Below, one piece after another: positions 1-7,289 of a stretch of DNA of 14,340 nucleotides. The stretch covers positions 1 to 14,340 of the forward strand of contig NZ_JABBOU010000112.1 in the NCBI RefSeq assembly GCF_018853465.1. The letters run 5' to 3'. Position numbers and translations under genes: made by a program. The notes beneath the pieces are model-generated. The model saw nothing but the letters and a program-made list of their open reading frames with translations. It did no database searches and was not told where the DNA came from. Position 1 is the stretch's first letter; the number at the start of each line of letters is the position of its first letter. The stretch comes from Acidithiobacillus montserratensis (GTDB taxonomy: Bacteria; Pseudomonadota; Gammaproteobacteria; Acidithiobacillales; Acidithiobacillaceae).

Positions 1-82
1 CCGCAAATGGTTATTTGTATTGGCCATCATCAGCGCCGGGGGCGGCATTGGTCTGTGGGTGACGGCCAGTTTTTTGATGTGA
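1..82 (+). CDS. C-terminal end of an unknown membrane protein (partial)
   Basis: Reading from base 2, an open frame of 26 codons runs into the window and stops at TGA 80-82. The peptide is almost entirely hydrophobic with a Gly-rich centre (begins RKWLFVLAII, ends WVTASFLM). It therefore looks like a last transmembrane helix with a very short tail. The other open frame here (base 1 to 162) encodes a polar, composition-poor peptide that looks like a shadow. The rest of the gene is outside the window, so no family can be named. It ends 82 bp before the DsbG-like gene on the same strand, so the two could be cotranscribed. Confidence 0.45.
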   Translation, partial: RKWLFVLAIISAGGGIGLWVTASFLM

Positions 83-164
83 TCAATGTCGGGATGCAGC
101 AGACTCCTGTATTTGCTAGGATTGGTGGCGGAACCTACACAATATCCTTACAAGGGGTTTGAAC

Positions 165-1010
165 ATGATATTGACCAAGATGATCCGCAATTCCGTATTC
201 CTGGCTGGAGGCTTCCTGTTGGCGGGCTGCGCCGCCACCACTTCCAACCTCAAACCAGCGGAACATCTGGTTGCACAAAATTTCCACGGCCAGGTACATG
301 TCAGCAAGGTGTTTCCGGGCCCCATCCAAAATCTTACCGGCATCGTCGTCGAAACTGACCAGCATCAACAGGGCATCCTCTGGATGCTGGCCGACAAGTA
401 CCTTCTGTTAGGTCCGGTCGTGAATGATCAACAACAGAATATTACGGCCCAGTATGCAGACCAGTATCTGCCCCATCCCCCCAAAGTCGCTGCGGAAAAA
501 ATCGCCCCGGCAGCCCTGACCGCTCCGGGTTTTACCATCGGTCATGCCGGACCGTTGATGGTCGTCTTCATGGACCCCAACTGTATTTTCTGCCATCTCC
601 TCTGGGAGGCTCTGCAGCAGCCCGTGGCTGAAGGCAAGTTGCGTGTTAAAGTGATTCCGGTAGGGTTCCTGAAGCCGTCCAGTCCGGCCAAGGCAGCCAC
701 CATTCTCGCCGCGAAAAACCCTGCCGCAGCCTGGGCCAATAATGAAAAAGGCTTTAACGTCCATACCGAAGAAGGCAGCACCCAGGTGCTGAGTCACATA
801 CCGGAAAAAGACCAGGCGGCGATCAAAGCCAATACCCAACTCCTGCACAAAACCGGAGAAACCGCCACACCCGCCCTGCTGTACTGCATCAAAACGCCAA
901 AAGGATTGGAAATGCAGATGAAGCACGGCATTGACGTCAAGCGTACTCCGGAATTCGTGCAAAAACTGGATGGCAGCGTCAGTGCCCAGGGCTGCATCCC
1001 GAACGCCTGA
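165..1010 (+). CDS. DsbC/DsbG-like thiol:disulfide interchange lipoprotein
   Basis: A 281-residue thioredoxin-fold protein likely to shuffle or reduce disulfides in periplasmic or outer-membrane proteins. A basic/hydrophobic signal ends in the lipobox LLAGC, putting the lipidated cysteine at residue 22. Residues about 35-115 resemble the N-terminal dimerisation region of DsbC/DsbG. The thioredoxin domain starts near residue 120 with LMVVFMDPN and the redox motif CIFC at 140-143. A TATPALLY segment further on fits the cis-proline loop. E. coli DsbG uses CPYC and is soluble, so both the CIFC motif and the lipid anchor are variations. ATG 165 is chosen because AAGGGG (152-157) lies 7 bases upstream; the in-frame TTG at 159 would sit on top of that site. 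A weak promoter-like pair (TTGCTA 113-118, TACACA 136-141) precedes it. It converges on galE with a 38-bp gap. Confidence 0.82.
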   Translation: MILTKMIRNSVFLAGGFLLAGCAATTSNLKPAEHLVAQNFHGQVHVSKVFPGPIQNLTGIVVETDQHQQGILWMLADKYLLLGPVVNDQQQNITAQYADQYLPHPPKVAAEKIAPAALTAPGFTIGHAGPLMVVFMDPNCIFCHLLWEALQQPVAEGKLRVKVIPVGFLKPSSPAKAATILAAKNPAAAWANNEKGFNVHTEEGSTQVLSHIPEKDQAAIKANTQLLHKTGETATPALLYCIKTPKGLEMQMKHGIDVKRTPEFVQKLDGSVSAQGCIPNA

Positions 1011-1048
1011 CTGGCTGCCGCAAAAACGCCCGGAGGCTAAGATACCCC

Positions 1049-2014
1049 TCAGCGGGTCTCCCAGCGCCAGGCGTCTGCGATGATCTTGTCCAGATCCGCA
1101 TAGCGCGGCTGCCAACCCAGTTGCTCGCGAATACGGCGTGAGTCGGCCACCAGACGGGCCGGGTCGCCCGCCCGTCTTTGTTCATCGGCGCAGGGAATGG
1201 GCTTGCCGGTCACCTGGCGCGCCGCATCGATGACTTCCTGCACTGAAAATCCATTACCATTGCCCAGATTGAAGGCACAGCTATCCCCGCCTGCCAGAAG
1301 ATGCGCCAGCGCCAGCCAGTGAGCTTCAGCCAGATCGGTCACATGAATATAGTCCCGGATACAGGTGCCATCGGGCGTATCGTAATCGCGCCCGAAAACC
1401 CGAATCTGCTCACGGCGCCCGGAGGCCGCCTGTAATACCAGCGGAATCAGGTGGGTTTCCGGGTCATGGCGCTCGCCCATTTCCCCGTCAGGGTCCGCAC
1501 CCGCCGCATTGAAATAACGCAGACAGGTGGATTTGAGCCCATAAGCCCGGTCATAATCCCCCAAAGCCTGCTCCACCATCCACTTACTGCGCCCATAAGG
1601 ATTGATGGGATTTTTGGGATGTTGTTCATCAATGGGCGTGTACTGTGGCTCGCCAAAAATCGCCGCCGTGGATGAGAAGATGAATCGCTTTACCTCAAAA
1701 GCCACCATCATATCCAGCAGATTCAGCGTATTGCTGACATTGTTCTGGTAATATTTGGCGGGTTCCTGTACGGACTCTCCCACCTGAATATAGGAAGCAA
1801 AATGCATGACCGCAGCAAAGGCATGGGTTGAAAAAATCCGGCTCAACAGGCTGCTGTCGGCAATATCTCCATAAATAAACGTCCCACCACAAACCGCATC
1901 ACGATAGCCACCGGAAAGATTATCCAGCGTCACCACCTCTGCCCCGCCTTGGAGCAGACGTTTCACCATATGACTGCCAATATAACCCGCACCACCTACT
2001 ACCAGTATTTTCAT
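1049..2014 (-). CDS. galE: UDP-glucose 4-epimerase
   Basis: A 321-residue short-chain dehydrogenase/reductase-type epimerase that interconverts UDP-glucose and UDP-galactose, supplying galactose for LPS or exopolysaccharide. The N-terminal Rossmann motif GGAGYIG (residues 7-13) binds NAD. The FSSTAAIFG stretch carries the catalytic Ser/Thr, and YGRSK supplies the Tyr-x-x-x-Lys pair. Later signatures typical of GalE are RYFNAAGADP, IRDYIHVTDLA and FNLGNGNGFSV. The length is close to the usual 330-340 residues. AAGG lies about 10 bases before the ATG, which is acceptable. It is divergent from the DUF4239 gene and convergent with the DsbG-like gene. No other sugar-nucleotide gene adjoins it, so its exact polysaccharide is not shown here. 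Confidence 0.95.
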   Translation of the reverse strand: MKILVVGGAGYIGSHMVKRLLQGGAEVVTLDNLSGGYRDAVCGGTFIYGDIADSSLLSRIFSTHAFAAVMHFASYIQVGESVQEPAKYYQNNVSNTLNLLDMMVAFEVKRFIFSSTAAIFGEPQYTPIDEQHPKNPINPYGRSKWMVEQALGDYDRAYGLKSTCLRYFNAAGADPDGEMGERHDPETHLIPLVLQAASGRREQIRVFGRDYDTPDGTCIRDYIHVTDLAEAHWLALAHLLAGGDSCAFNLGNGNGFSVQEVIDAARQVTGKPIPCADEQRRAGDPARLVADSRRIREQLGWQPRYADLDKIIADAWRWETR

Positions 2015-2052
2015 GGAATATCTACCTTAGTGTTCAATGGGTTGACAGACTT

Positions 2053-2117
2053 TCAGATTCACGGAAAGCTCCCGCCACTGTGTTTTTTACTTCAGGGATT
2101 CTAGCGGGAAAATCTGA
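2053..2117. repeat. Nested inverted repeat in the galE / DUF4239 divergent spacer
   Basis: Two matched inverted arms are nested: TCAGATT (2053-2059) with AATCTGA (2111-2117), and TCCCGC (2070-2075) with GCGGGA (2104-2109). The left side has a 10-base interruption and the right side one base. The central loop is 28 bases and includes a run of six T. It lies between the two divergent starts, so it could be an operator, a transcribed hairpin or chance. A TTGACA at 2042-2047 has no good -10 at 17 bp. Confidence 0.35.
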
Positions 2118-2175
2118 CTTGAGGCAAACTAACCAGTAATAAATCATCCCTTTCAAAAGGTTTACAAAAAGCCCC

Positions 2176-2946
2176 ATGAATGCACCACTATTTAATCCCT
2201 GGCTGTACTCTGCAATCTTGTTCATTGGTTTGATTTTATGTGTGTTCATCGGCTTCAAGCTGGGTAAACGCAGTCGTGCTGAAGGGGGTTCCGGGGCACT
2301 GAACGGTGCGGTATTTGGACTACTGGGATTATTGTTGGCCTTTTCCTTTTCCGGTGCCGCCGAACGCTTCGAGCACCGGCGGGCCTTGATTACCGAAGAA
2401 GCCAATGCCATCGGGACCGCCTATCTGCGCCTGGATCTACTGCCCTCCGCATCCCAGTTGGCACTCCGTCAAAAAATGCAACAGTACCTGCAGGCGCGAC
2501 TGAATACCTATCAAATGATTGGCACCGATAATCCCGGTGTTTTGGCCAATTATCAACACAGCGTCCAATTGCAGCAGCAAATCTGGACCGAAGCCATAAT
2601 GGCCGCTCAACATACGGGCAATACCGCCACCTTAAGCTTGATCAGTCGCTCCCTGAACGCCATGTTCGATATCACCACCACCCGCATCGCTGCCACCCGG
2701 AACCATCCACCGCTAGTCATCGACGTTTTACTGTTTGCACTGTCCTGGATTTCCGCATTGCTGGCCGGCTATGGAATGACGGATCACACCCGTATCCCCT
2801 GGCTGCAGGTTTTCATTTTTTCAGCAGCATTGACCATCACCATTTTTGTGATTCGCGATCTGGAATATCCTCGCCTGGGATTTATCCGCGTGGATGCAGC
2901 CGATCAACTGCTGGTCGAAACTTTGCAGGGATTGAAGGGAAGTTGA
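2176..2946 (+). CDS. DUF4239 (bestrophin-like) inner-membrane protein
   Basis: A 256-residue protein recognised as DUF4239 from its membrane layout and the conserved block after the second helix. Four membrane segments are visible at about residues 10-29, 41-60, 180-198 and 207-225. The first and second pairs are separated by a soluble, Gln-rich helical domain of about 115 residues. The block RFEHRRALITEEANAIG followed by TAYLRLDLLP (about 64-90) is the family hallmark. The molecular function of DUF4239 is not established; the bestrophin-like label refers to its topology, so channel activity would be a guess. Shine-Dalgarno support is weak: AAAAGG lies about 15 bases before this ATG. It stands alone, divergent from galE and followed by the oppositely oriented tRNA-Phe. 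A short AGCAG/CTGCT hairpin (2952-2965) follows it without a T run. Confidence 0.78.
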   Translation: MNAPLFNPWLYSAILFIGLILCVFIGFKLGKRSRAEGGSGALNGAVFGLLGLLLAFSFSGAAERFEHRRALITEEANAIGTAYLRLDLLPSASQLALRQKMQQYLQARLNTYQMIGTDNPGVLANYQHSVQLQQQIWTEAIMAAQHTGNTATLSLISRSLNAMFDITTTRIAATRNHPPLVIDVLLFALSWISALLAGYGMTDHTRIPWLQVFIFSAALTITIFVIRDLEYPRLGFIRVDAADQLLVETLQGLKGS

Positions 2947-3008
2947 ACTACAGCAGAACGCTGCTTAAATCTGAGATCGGTGCAGAAAGGGTAACTACAT
3001 GTTATGTA

Positions 3009-3084
<76 letters not shown>

Positions 3085-3095
3085 CAAGAGCGCGT

Positions 3096-3124
3096 ATTTA
3101 AGCGGGGTCGCGTCCGGAAGTCAA
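3096..3124 (-). promoter_or_regulatory. Probable tRNA-Phe promoter embedded in the rsmI 3' end
   Basis: On the minus strand, TTGACT (3119-3124) and TTAAAT (3096-3101) are separated by exactly 17 bp. The -10 element overlaps the rsmI TAA stop codon (3098-3100). It is followed by a GC-rich ACGCGC discriminator (3090-3095), as is usual at stable-RNA promoters under stringent control. The predicted start near 3089 would leave a leader of about five bases before the mature tRNA 5' end at 3084. Confidence 0.6.
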
Positions 3125-3955
3125 GGCCAGAGCACGACGATATACAATGCGATGGGCCAAGCCGCTCTGCGCTTCGGCAATACGCACCGCCTGGGTCAGG
3201 GGTAATTCTTCCAGGAGCGGGATCAACCAGCTATCGGCTTCCATCTCTCCAGGGTTCCGTTCCGGCGCTCCGCCCAGCACCAGGGTCATTTCACCGCGTA
3301 TCTTATCGGGATGCCGGGACAAATGCTCCACAATCCCGCCCAGGGAATCCCGCAGACATTCCTCATAGATTTTGGTCAACTCCCGGCAAAGTGCTGCGGG
3401 CCGCTCAGCACCGCACAGCGCTGCCATGTCCGTGAGAGTCGCGACAATGCGATGGGGGGCTTCGTAAAAAATCAGAGTGCGGGATTCATGGGTCAGCGCG
3501 CTCAGACGCGCTCGCCGCGCACCTCCCTTGGCCGGCAGAAATCCTTCAAAAGCGAAGCGGTCACTGGGCAACCCGGACAAGGACAAGGCCGCCACAGCCG
3601 CATTCGGACCGGGAATGACAGTGACCGGCAAGTGCTGTTCGCGCAGCAGGGCCAGCAAGGGAAAACCCGGATCGGAAATCAACGGCATTCCGGCATCCGA
3701 GAGCAAGGCCAGGCACTCACCTCCGGCAATACGCTGGGCGATTTGCGGCGCCAAAGCCCGCTCGTTGTGCTCGTGCAAGGCCAGGGTTTTGGGCTGCACG
3801 CCGAGATGCTGGAACAAACGCTGGGCGTGGCGGCGGTCTTCCACCAGAATCAGACTGGCCTCGGCAATCGCCTGCCCGGCCCGGGGCGAAAGATCTTCCA
3901 GATTGCCGATGGGCGTTGCGATAATCGTCAACCGCCCCGAACGTATTTCAGTCAT
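3098..3955 (-). CDS. rsmI: 16S rRNA (cytidine-1402 2'-O)-methyltransferase
   Basis: A 285-residue tetrapyrrole-methylase-fold enzyme that uses S-adenosylmethionine to 2'-O-methylate C1402 in the ribosomal P site. Visible family blocks, in order, are IIATPIGNLEDLSPRA near the N-terminus, VEDRRHAQRL, LLSDAGMPLISDPGF, VIPGPNAAVAALSLSGLPSD, FAFEGFLPAKG, LIFYEAPHRI and CRELTKIYEE. The length matches the usual 280-290 residues. Slight departures from the common form are EDRRHA where EDTRHT is usual and SDAGMP where SDAGTP is usual. The start at 3955 has a purine-rich GGTGG site just upstream. It is divergent from lpoA with a 34-bp gap, as in E. coli (yraL/yraM), which supports the assignment. tRNA-Phe follows 13 bp downstream on the same strand. 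Confidence 0.95.
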   Translation of the reverse strand: MTEIRSGRLTIIATPIGNLEDLSPRAGQAIAEASLILVEDRRHAQRLFQHLGVQPKTLALHEHNERALAPQIAQRIAGGECLALLSDAGMPLISDPGFPLLALLREQHLPVTVIPGPNAAVAALSLSGLPSDRFAFEGFLPAKGGARRARLSALTHESRTLIFYEAPHRIVATLTDMAALCGAERPAALCRELTKIYEECLRDSLGGIVEHLSRHPDKIRGEMTLVLGGAPERNPGEMEADSWLIPLLEELPLTQAVRIAEAQSGLAHRIVYRRALALTSGRDPA

Positions 3956-3983
3956 TGAACCACCGCCCTATTCTCCATACACT
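3955..3983 (+). promoter_or_regulatory. Candidate lpoA promoter
   Basis: TTGAAC (3955-3960) and TACACT (3978-3983), each 4 of 6 to consensus, are separated by 17 bp in the 34-bp gap between rsmI and lpoA. A start about 7 bases past the -10 falls on or next to the A of the lpoA ATG at 3990. It is a weak match taken alone. Confidence 0.35.
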
Positions 3984-3989
3984 CTGCAC

Positions 3990-5831
3990 ATGAAACTGCC
4001 TGACCGCCTGTTCCGTTTATCGCGCCTGACTGCGACCCTCGGCCTCGCTGCTGCATTGAGTGCCTGCGCGAGTATGCCACACAAGACAGCGCCCGTGATC
4101 AGCACAGTCCCGAACCCAGCAGTCACGACAGCCAATCCTCCGGAAGCCCCTAGCGCTCACCAGGCAGACACGCTGCTTGCAGAGGGGCACGACCTGGAAG
4201 CCGCCAAGGCCTATATCCAGGCGGCAGCGGCCGTTCAGGGTCAAGCCCAGTTGCACTACCTTCTCAAGGCCGCACAAGCTTCCCTGCAGGGAAACAAGTC
4301 CCAGGTTGCGGTACTCCTGGCCGATGAAGTCCTGCGCCTGCAGCAGGGGGATAATACCTTGCGCGGTGAAGCTCTATGGGTGCGTGCCCAGGGATTGATG
4401 GACCAGGGACAAACACCCCGGGCCAAAGGTAACCTGGAAGAACTCCTGACCATTGCCAGCACGCCCCAGAATGTTCGGGCAAAGGCCATGGGGACTCTGG
4501 CCACCCTCTACACCCAGGAAGGTCATGAACTGACTGCCCTGAACTTTTTAATCGAACGGGACAGCCTGCTCAGTGGCCCTGCCATTTCCAAAAACCACCA
4601 GCGCATTCACGCCCTGCTCGACTCCGTATCTTCGGCACGCATTCAAAACTGGCAGGGTCGCAGTGGCAATCCGCTGGTCCAGGAGTGGCTGGCCATTGCC
4701 CTGATCAGCCGCCACAACCCGGATCCAGAGCAACGCAAAGCCGCCATCAATGCCTGGATGGCAGCCCATCCCGGGCACCCGCCCATCAACTTCTCCAGCC
4801 ATGACGAACTGAACGTGGCAGATACCAGCCAGCAACCGGGTGGAGAAATCTGTGCGCTTCTGCCCTCTACCGGACCCTATGCGGAATTGTCCCAGGCCAT
4901 CAGTGCCGGTATGGAAACAGCCGCACAACTCCAGGCCGGTCCCGCCGTCAAGCTTCTGCAAAGCACCGGCAACCCCAGTTTTACGGCCGTACTCTTTGAG
5001 CGCGGGGTGAGAGAAGGCTGCAAGATATTTGTAGGCCCCTGGTTGCCGCAAGACATCAATGCGGTGGCGGGAGTCCGCAAACCTTCTGAACCTCCGGTGA
5101 TTGCTCTGGGCACGGATGCCGGGGTACAACAGCCGGGACTGTATGTTTTCAGTTTAAGTCGGGATGTGGCCGCCCGGCAGATTGCCGATCAGGGTTACGG
5201 GGCAGGGTACCGGCAGGTTTACGTGCTTTACCCCCAGGATTCCAGTGGCGCAGCCATCCAGGCGGATTTCATTCAGACCTGGAAAAAACTGGGAGGGAAC
5301 GTGGCCGGTGTCGCGACCTATTTACCGGGTCATTCTCTCAACGGACAGGCCCAGCAACTGTTGAGCGGTACCAGCGCCTCCCACGCCTTTGTGTTTCTGG
5401 TGGCCAATGCGGACAATGCCGAAGCGGCAGTCACCGCCATCCGTGCCATCAATAGTAGTATCCCGATCTTCAGTCCCGCACTGTTACATGGCGCAGCGCT
5501 CCCTGCCGATGCCACCGACCTCTCCGGCATTGCTTCGGTAGACATGCCCTGGATTGTCCAGCCCGCCACTACCCGGCCCCGGGCTGCCGCACTGCTCCAC
5601 AGCACCCTGCCCAATGCCAGCGCCACGCAGTGGCGGATGGCGGCTTTTGGACTGGATGCCTATGCGCTTGCCGAAAGCATTCTTGCCAAAAAACTCCGCC
5701 AGCCTATTGAAGGAGCCACCGGCACCCTGCATTTTGGCAAAGCGGGACGCATCGTTCGGGATATGGATTGGATGAAAATAGAAAATGGTGCCATAGTTCC
5801 CTTATCGGGGATTCCTAAAACAGGGTCCTGA
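3990..5831 (+). CDS. lpoA: Outer-membrane lipoprotein activator of PBP1A (LppC/LpoA family)
   Basis: A 613-residue lipoprotein of the LpoA/LppC (YraM) family, which reaches from the outer membrane through the periplasm to stimulate the peptidoglycan synthase PBP1A. The signal peptide ends in LSAC, with the lipidated cysteine at residue 26. A Thr/Pro/Ala-rich linker leads to an all-helical TPR-like region at about 50-280, with repeated LLAEGHDLEAAKAY-type helices. A periplasmic-binding-protein-fold domain starts at about 283 (EICALLPSTGPYAELS) and runs to the end. The length is close to E. coli LpoA. The open frame extends far upstream over rsmI, but signal-peptide logic fixes the start at ATG 3990. 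No Shine-Dalgarno is visible before it. The order rsmI / lpoA / yraN / SIS gene matches E. coli. It heads the plus-strand operon. Confidence 0.92.
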   Translation: MKLPDRLFRLSRLTATLGLAAALSACASMPHKTAPVISTVPNPAVTTANPPEAPSAHQADTLLAEGHDLEAAKAYIQAAAAVQGQAQLHYLLKAAQASLQGNKSQVAVLLADEVLRLQQGDNTLRGEALWVRAQGLMDQGQTPRAKGNLEELLTIASTPQNVRAKAMGTLATLYTQEGHELTALNFLIERDSLLSGPAISKNHQRIHALLDSVSSARIQNWQGRSGNPLVQEWLAIALISRHNPDPEQRKAAINAWMAAHPGHPPINFSSHDELNVADTSQQPGGEICALLPSTGPYAELSQAISAGMETAAQLQAGPAVKLLQSTGNPSFTAVLFERGVREGCKIFVGPWLPQDINAVAGVRKPSEPPVIALGTDAGVQQPGLYVFSLSRDVAARQIADQGYGAGYRQVYVLYPQDSSGAAIQADFIQTWKKLGGNVAGVATYLPGHSLNGQAQQLLSGTSASHAFVFLVANADNAEAAVTAIRAINSSIPIFSPALLHGAALPADATDLSGIASVDMPWIVQPATTRPRAAALLHSTLPNASATQWRMAAFGLDAYALAESILAKKLRQPIEGATGTLHFGKAGRIVRDMDWMKIENGAIVPLSGIPKTGS

Positions 5832-5835
5832 GCTT

Positions 5836-6201
5836 ATGCCTTCGCCGCGCCAGCAATTCGGTCAGCAAGGTGAAGATCGCGCCTTGAACCTGTTACTGCA
5901 TGCTGGATTGAAACTGTTGGGGCGCAATTTTCGTTGTCGCTCCGGAGAAATCGACCTGATCGTCCTGGATCAAGAGGCACTGGTGTTTGTGGAAGTCCGC
6001 CAGCGCACTCACAACCGGCAAGGCGGCGCGGCTGACAGCGTCAATCACCGCAAGCAGAAACGTTTGATTCGTGCAGCCGAAGTTTTTTTACTGCGTAATC
6101 CCCGGCATGGTCTGCGTCCTTGCCGCTTTGATGTCATTGCCATTGACGGCGACGCAGCGCCAGAATGGATTCGTGATGCTTTCAGAGTACCCAGCCCATG
6201 A
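5836..6201 (+). CDS. yraN: UPF0102 protein, putative endonuclease fold
   Basis: A 121-residue member of UPF0102. The family has a restriction-endonuclease-like core, and its cellular role is unproven. The conserved features are QQFGQQGEDRAL near the N-terminus, NFRCRSGEIDLIVLD (about 31-45) and LVFVEVRQRT (about 48-57). The acidic residues of GEID and of VEV form the presumed metal site. The full length is typical of the family. ATG 5836 lies 4 bases after the lpoA stop and has only a weak upstream purine stretch, so translational coupling to lpoA is likely. Its last four bases overlap the start of the next gene. Adjacency to lpoA is conserved in E. coli. Confidence 0.92.
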   Translation: MPSPRQQFGQQGEDRALNLLLHAGLKLLGRNFRCRSGEIDLIVLDQEALVFVEVRQRTHNRQGGAADSVNHRKQKRLIRAAEVFLLRNPRHGLRPCRFDVIAIDGDAAPEWIRDAFRVPSP

Positions 6202-7289
6202 TCAGGAATAACGCCCTGGATGCCGCCTTGCGCGCCAGCATCCACAGCAAGGAACGCTCGGCAGAGATGCTCGCTGCCCCCTTCGCCTCGGCCAGCACCC
6301 GTCTGGTGGCGACCCTGCGGGCTGGCGGCCAGGTGTTGAGCTGCGGGAATGGAGGTTCCTCGGGGGACGCCCAGCATCTCGCCTCGGAACTGGTCAACCG
6401 CTTTGAAAGCAACCGGATGGCACTGCCTGCCATTGCTTTGAGCACCGACAGCAGTGTCCTGACCGCCATTGCCAATGACGCCTCCTATGCCCGGGTATTC
6501 GCCCGTCAGGTGGAAGCCTTGGGCAAACCCGGCGACTGTCTGGTAGCCTTCAGCACTTCCGGCAACTCTGAAAATGTCGTGGAGGCCATCCGTTCCGCTC
6601 AGGTCCGGGGCATGTGGATTCTGGCCATGACCGGCAGGGATGGCGGGCAGATTTCCGGGCTTCTGGGTTCTGCAGACATTGAACTGCGGATTCCCGACAG
6701 CAGTACCGCCCGCATCCAGGAAGTCCATCTGGTGCTCATCCATGCCCTTTGTGCGGAGGTCGATGCAGCCTTTACCGAGACCGACTTCCCGGCAACCGAT
6801 CAGACCACACCCTCTTTTTCCAGCAAGATCCTGCGCGATTGGGATACCCTCCAGCAGGCCTGCGGCTATCGTCGCCCTCTGGTTTTCACCAACGGGGTTT
6901 TCGATGTTCTGCATCGTGGTCACGTCCAGTATCTCGCCGAAGCCCGCGCCGAGGGCGCCTGCCTGGTGCTTGCGGTCAACAGTGACGCCTCCGTGCGGCG
7001 GCTGGGTAAGGGAGCAGACCGCCCCATCAACCCGGAAGACGACCGCATGGCCGTGCTTGCCGCCCTGCAATCCGTCGATTTCGTGACTGTGTTTGACGAA
7101 GACACGCCCCTGCCGCTCATTCAAAAGCTGCAACCCGATGTACTGATCAAAGGCGGTGACTGGCCGGTAGAACGCATTGTCGGCGCCAGCGCTGTGCAGG
7201 CCCGAGGTGGACGGGTGCTCAGCATTCCTTTTCGCCACCAGCGCAGCACCAGCGCTCTTCTCGAAAAAATCCGGGGTTCGCGGCCATGA
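6198..7289 (+). CDS. Fused sedoheptulose-7-phosphate isomerase (SIS) and heptose-1-phosphate adenylyltransferase
   Basis: A 363-residue two-domain protein. Residues 1-192 form a SIS domain of the GmhA/DiaA type: GNGGSSGDAQH (50-60), Glu64 at the place of the GmhA catalytic base, STSGNSENV (119-127), and TARIQEVHLVLIH (170-182) containing the conserved C-terminal His. After a linker of about 20 residues, 225-363 form a cytidylyltransferase-like domain matching the C-terminal half of HldE. Its marks are VFTNGVFDVLHRGH with HxGH at 239-242, AVNSDASVRRLGKG, RPINPEDDRMAVLAAL, DVLIKGGDW and a STSALLEKI end. It would thus catalyse the first and the adenylylation steps of ADP-heptose synthesis. The kinase, phosphatase and epimerase steps are not in the window. 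The reading frame is continuous and starts at an ATGA overlap with yraN. E. coli has diaA here, and the SIS part reads closer to DiaA than to GmhA, but the fused partner argues for the heptose role. Confidence 0.9.
   Translation: MIRNNALDAALRASIHSKERSAEMLAAPFASASTRLVATLRAGGQVLSCGNGGSSGDAQHLASELVNRFESNRMALPAIALSTDSSVLTAIANDASYARVFARQVEALGKPGDCLVAFSTSGNSENVVEAIRSAQVRGMWILAMTGRDGGQISGLLGSADIELRIPDSSTARIQEVHLVLIHALCAEVDAAFTETDFPATDQTTPSFSSKILRDWDTLQQACGYRRPLVFTNGVFDVLHRGHVQYLAEARAEGACLVLAVNSDASVRRLGKGADRPINPEDDRMAVLAALQSVDFVTVFDEDTPLPLIQKLQPDVLIKGGDWPVERIVGASAVQARGGRVLSIPFRHQRSTSALLEKIRGSRP

Noticed and set aside
159..164. TTG start for the DsbG-like gene
   Set aside because: It is only one base past the AAGGGG site. 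ATG 165 has proper spacing and starts the signal peptide.
2952..2965. AGCAG/CTGCT hairpin after the DUF4239 gene as a terminator
   Set aside because: The stem is only 5 bp and lacks a T tract. The support is too weak to list.
2996..3008. TACAT/ATGTA inverted repeat directly after tRNA-Phe, as terminator or attachment site
   Set aside because: The AT-only 5-bp stem has no T run, and no integrase or duplicated tRNA end is present in the window.
3477..3989. Upstream in-frame extension of lpoA
   Set aside because: It overlaps rsmI antisense. The signal peptide and lipobox start properly at 3990, so the extra 171 codons are not real.
6045..7238. 397-codon minus-strand open frame opposite the GmhA-HldE fusion
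   Set aside because: Antisense to two well-recognised domains and part of yraN. The composition is typical of GC-rich shadow frames.
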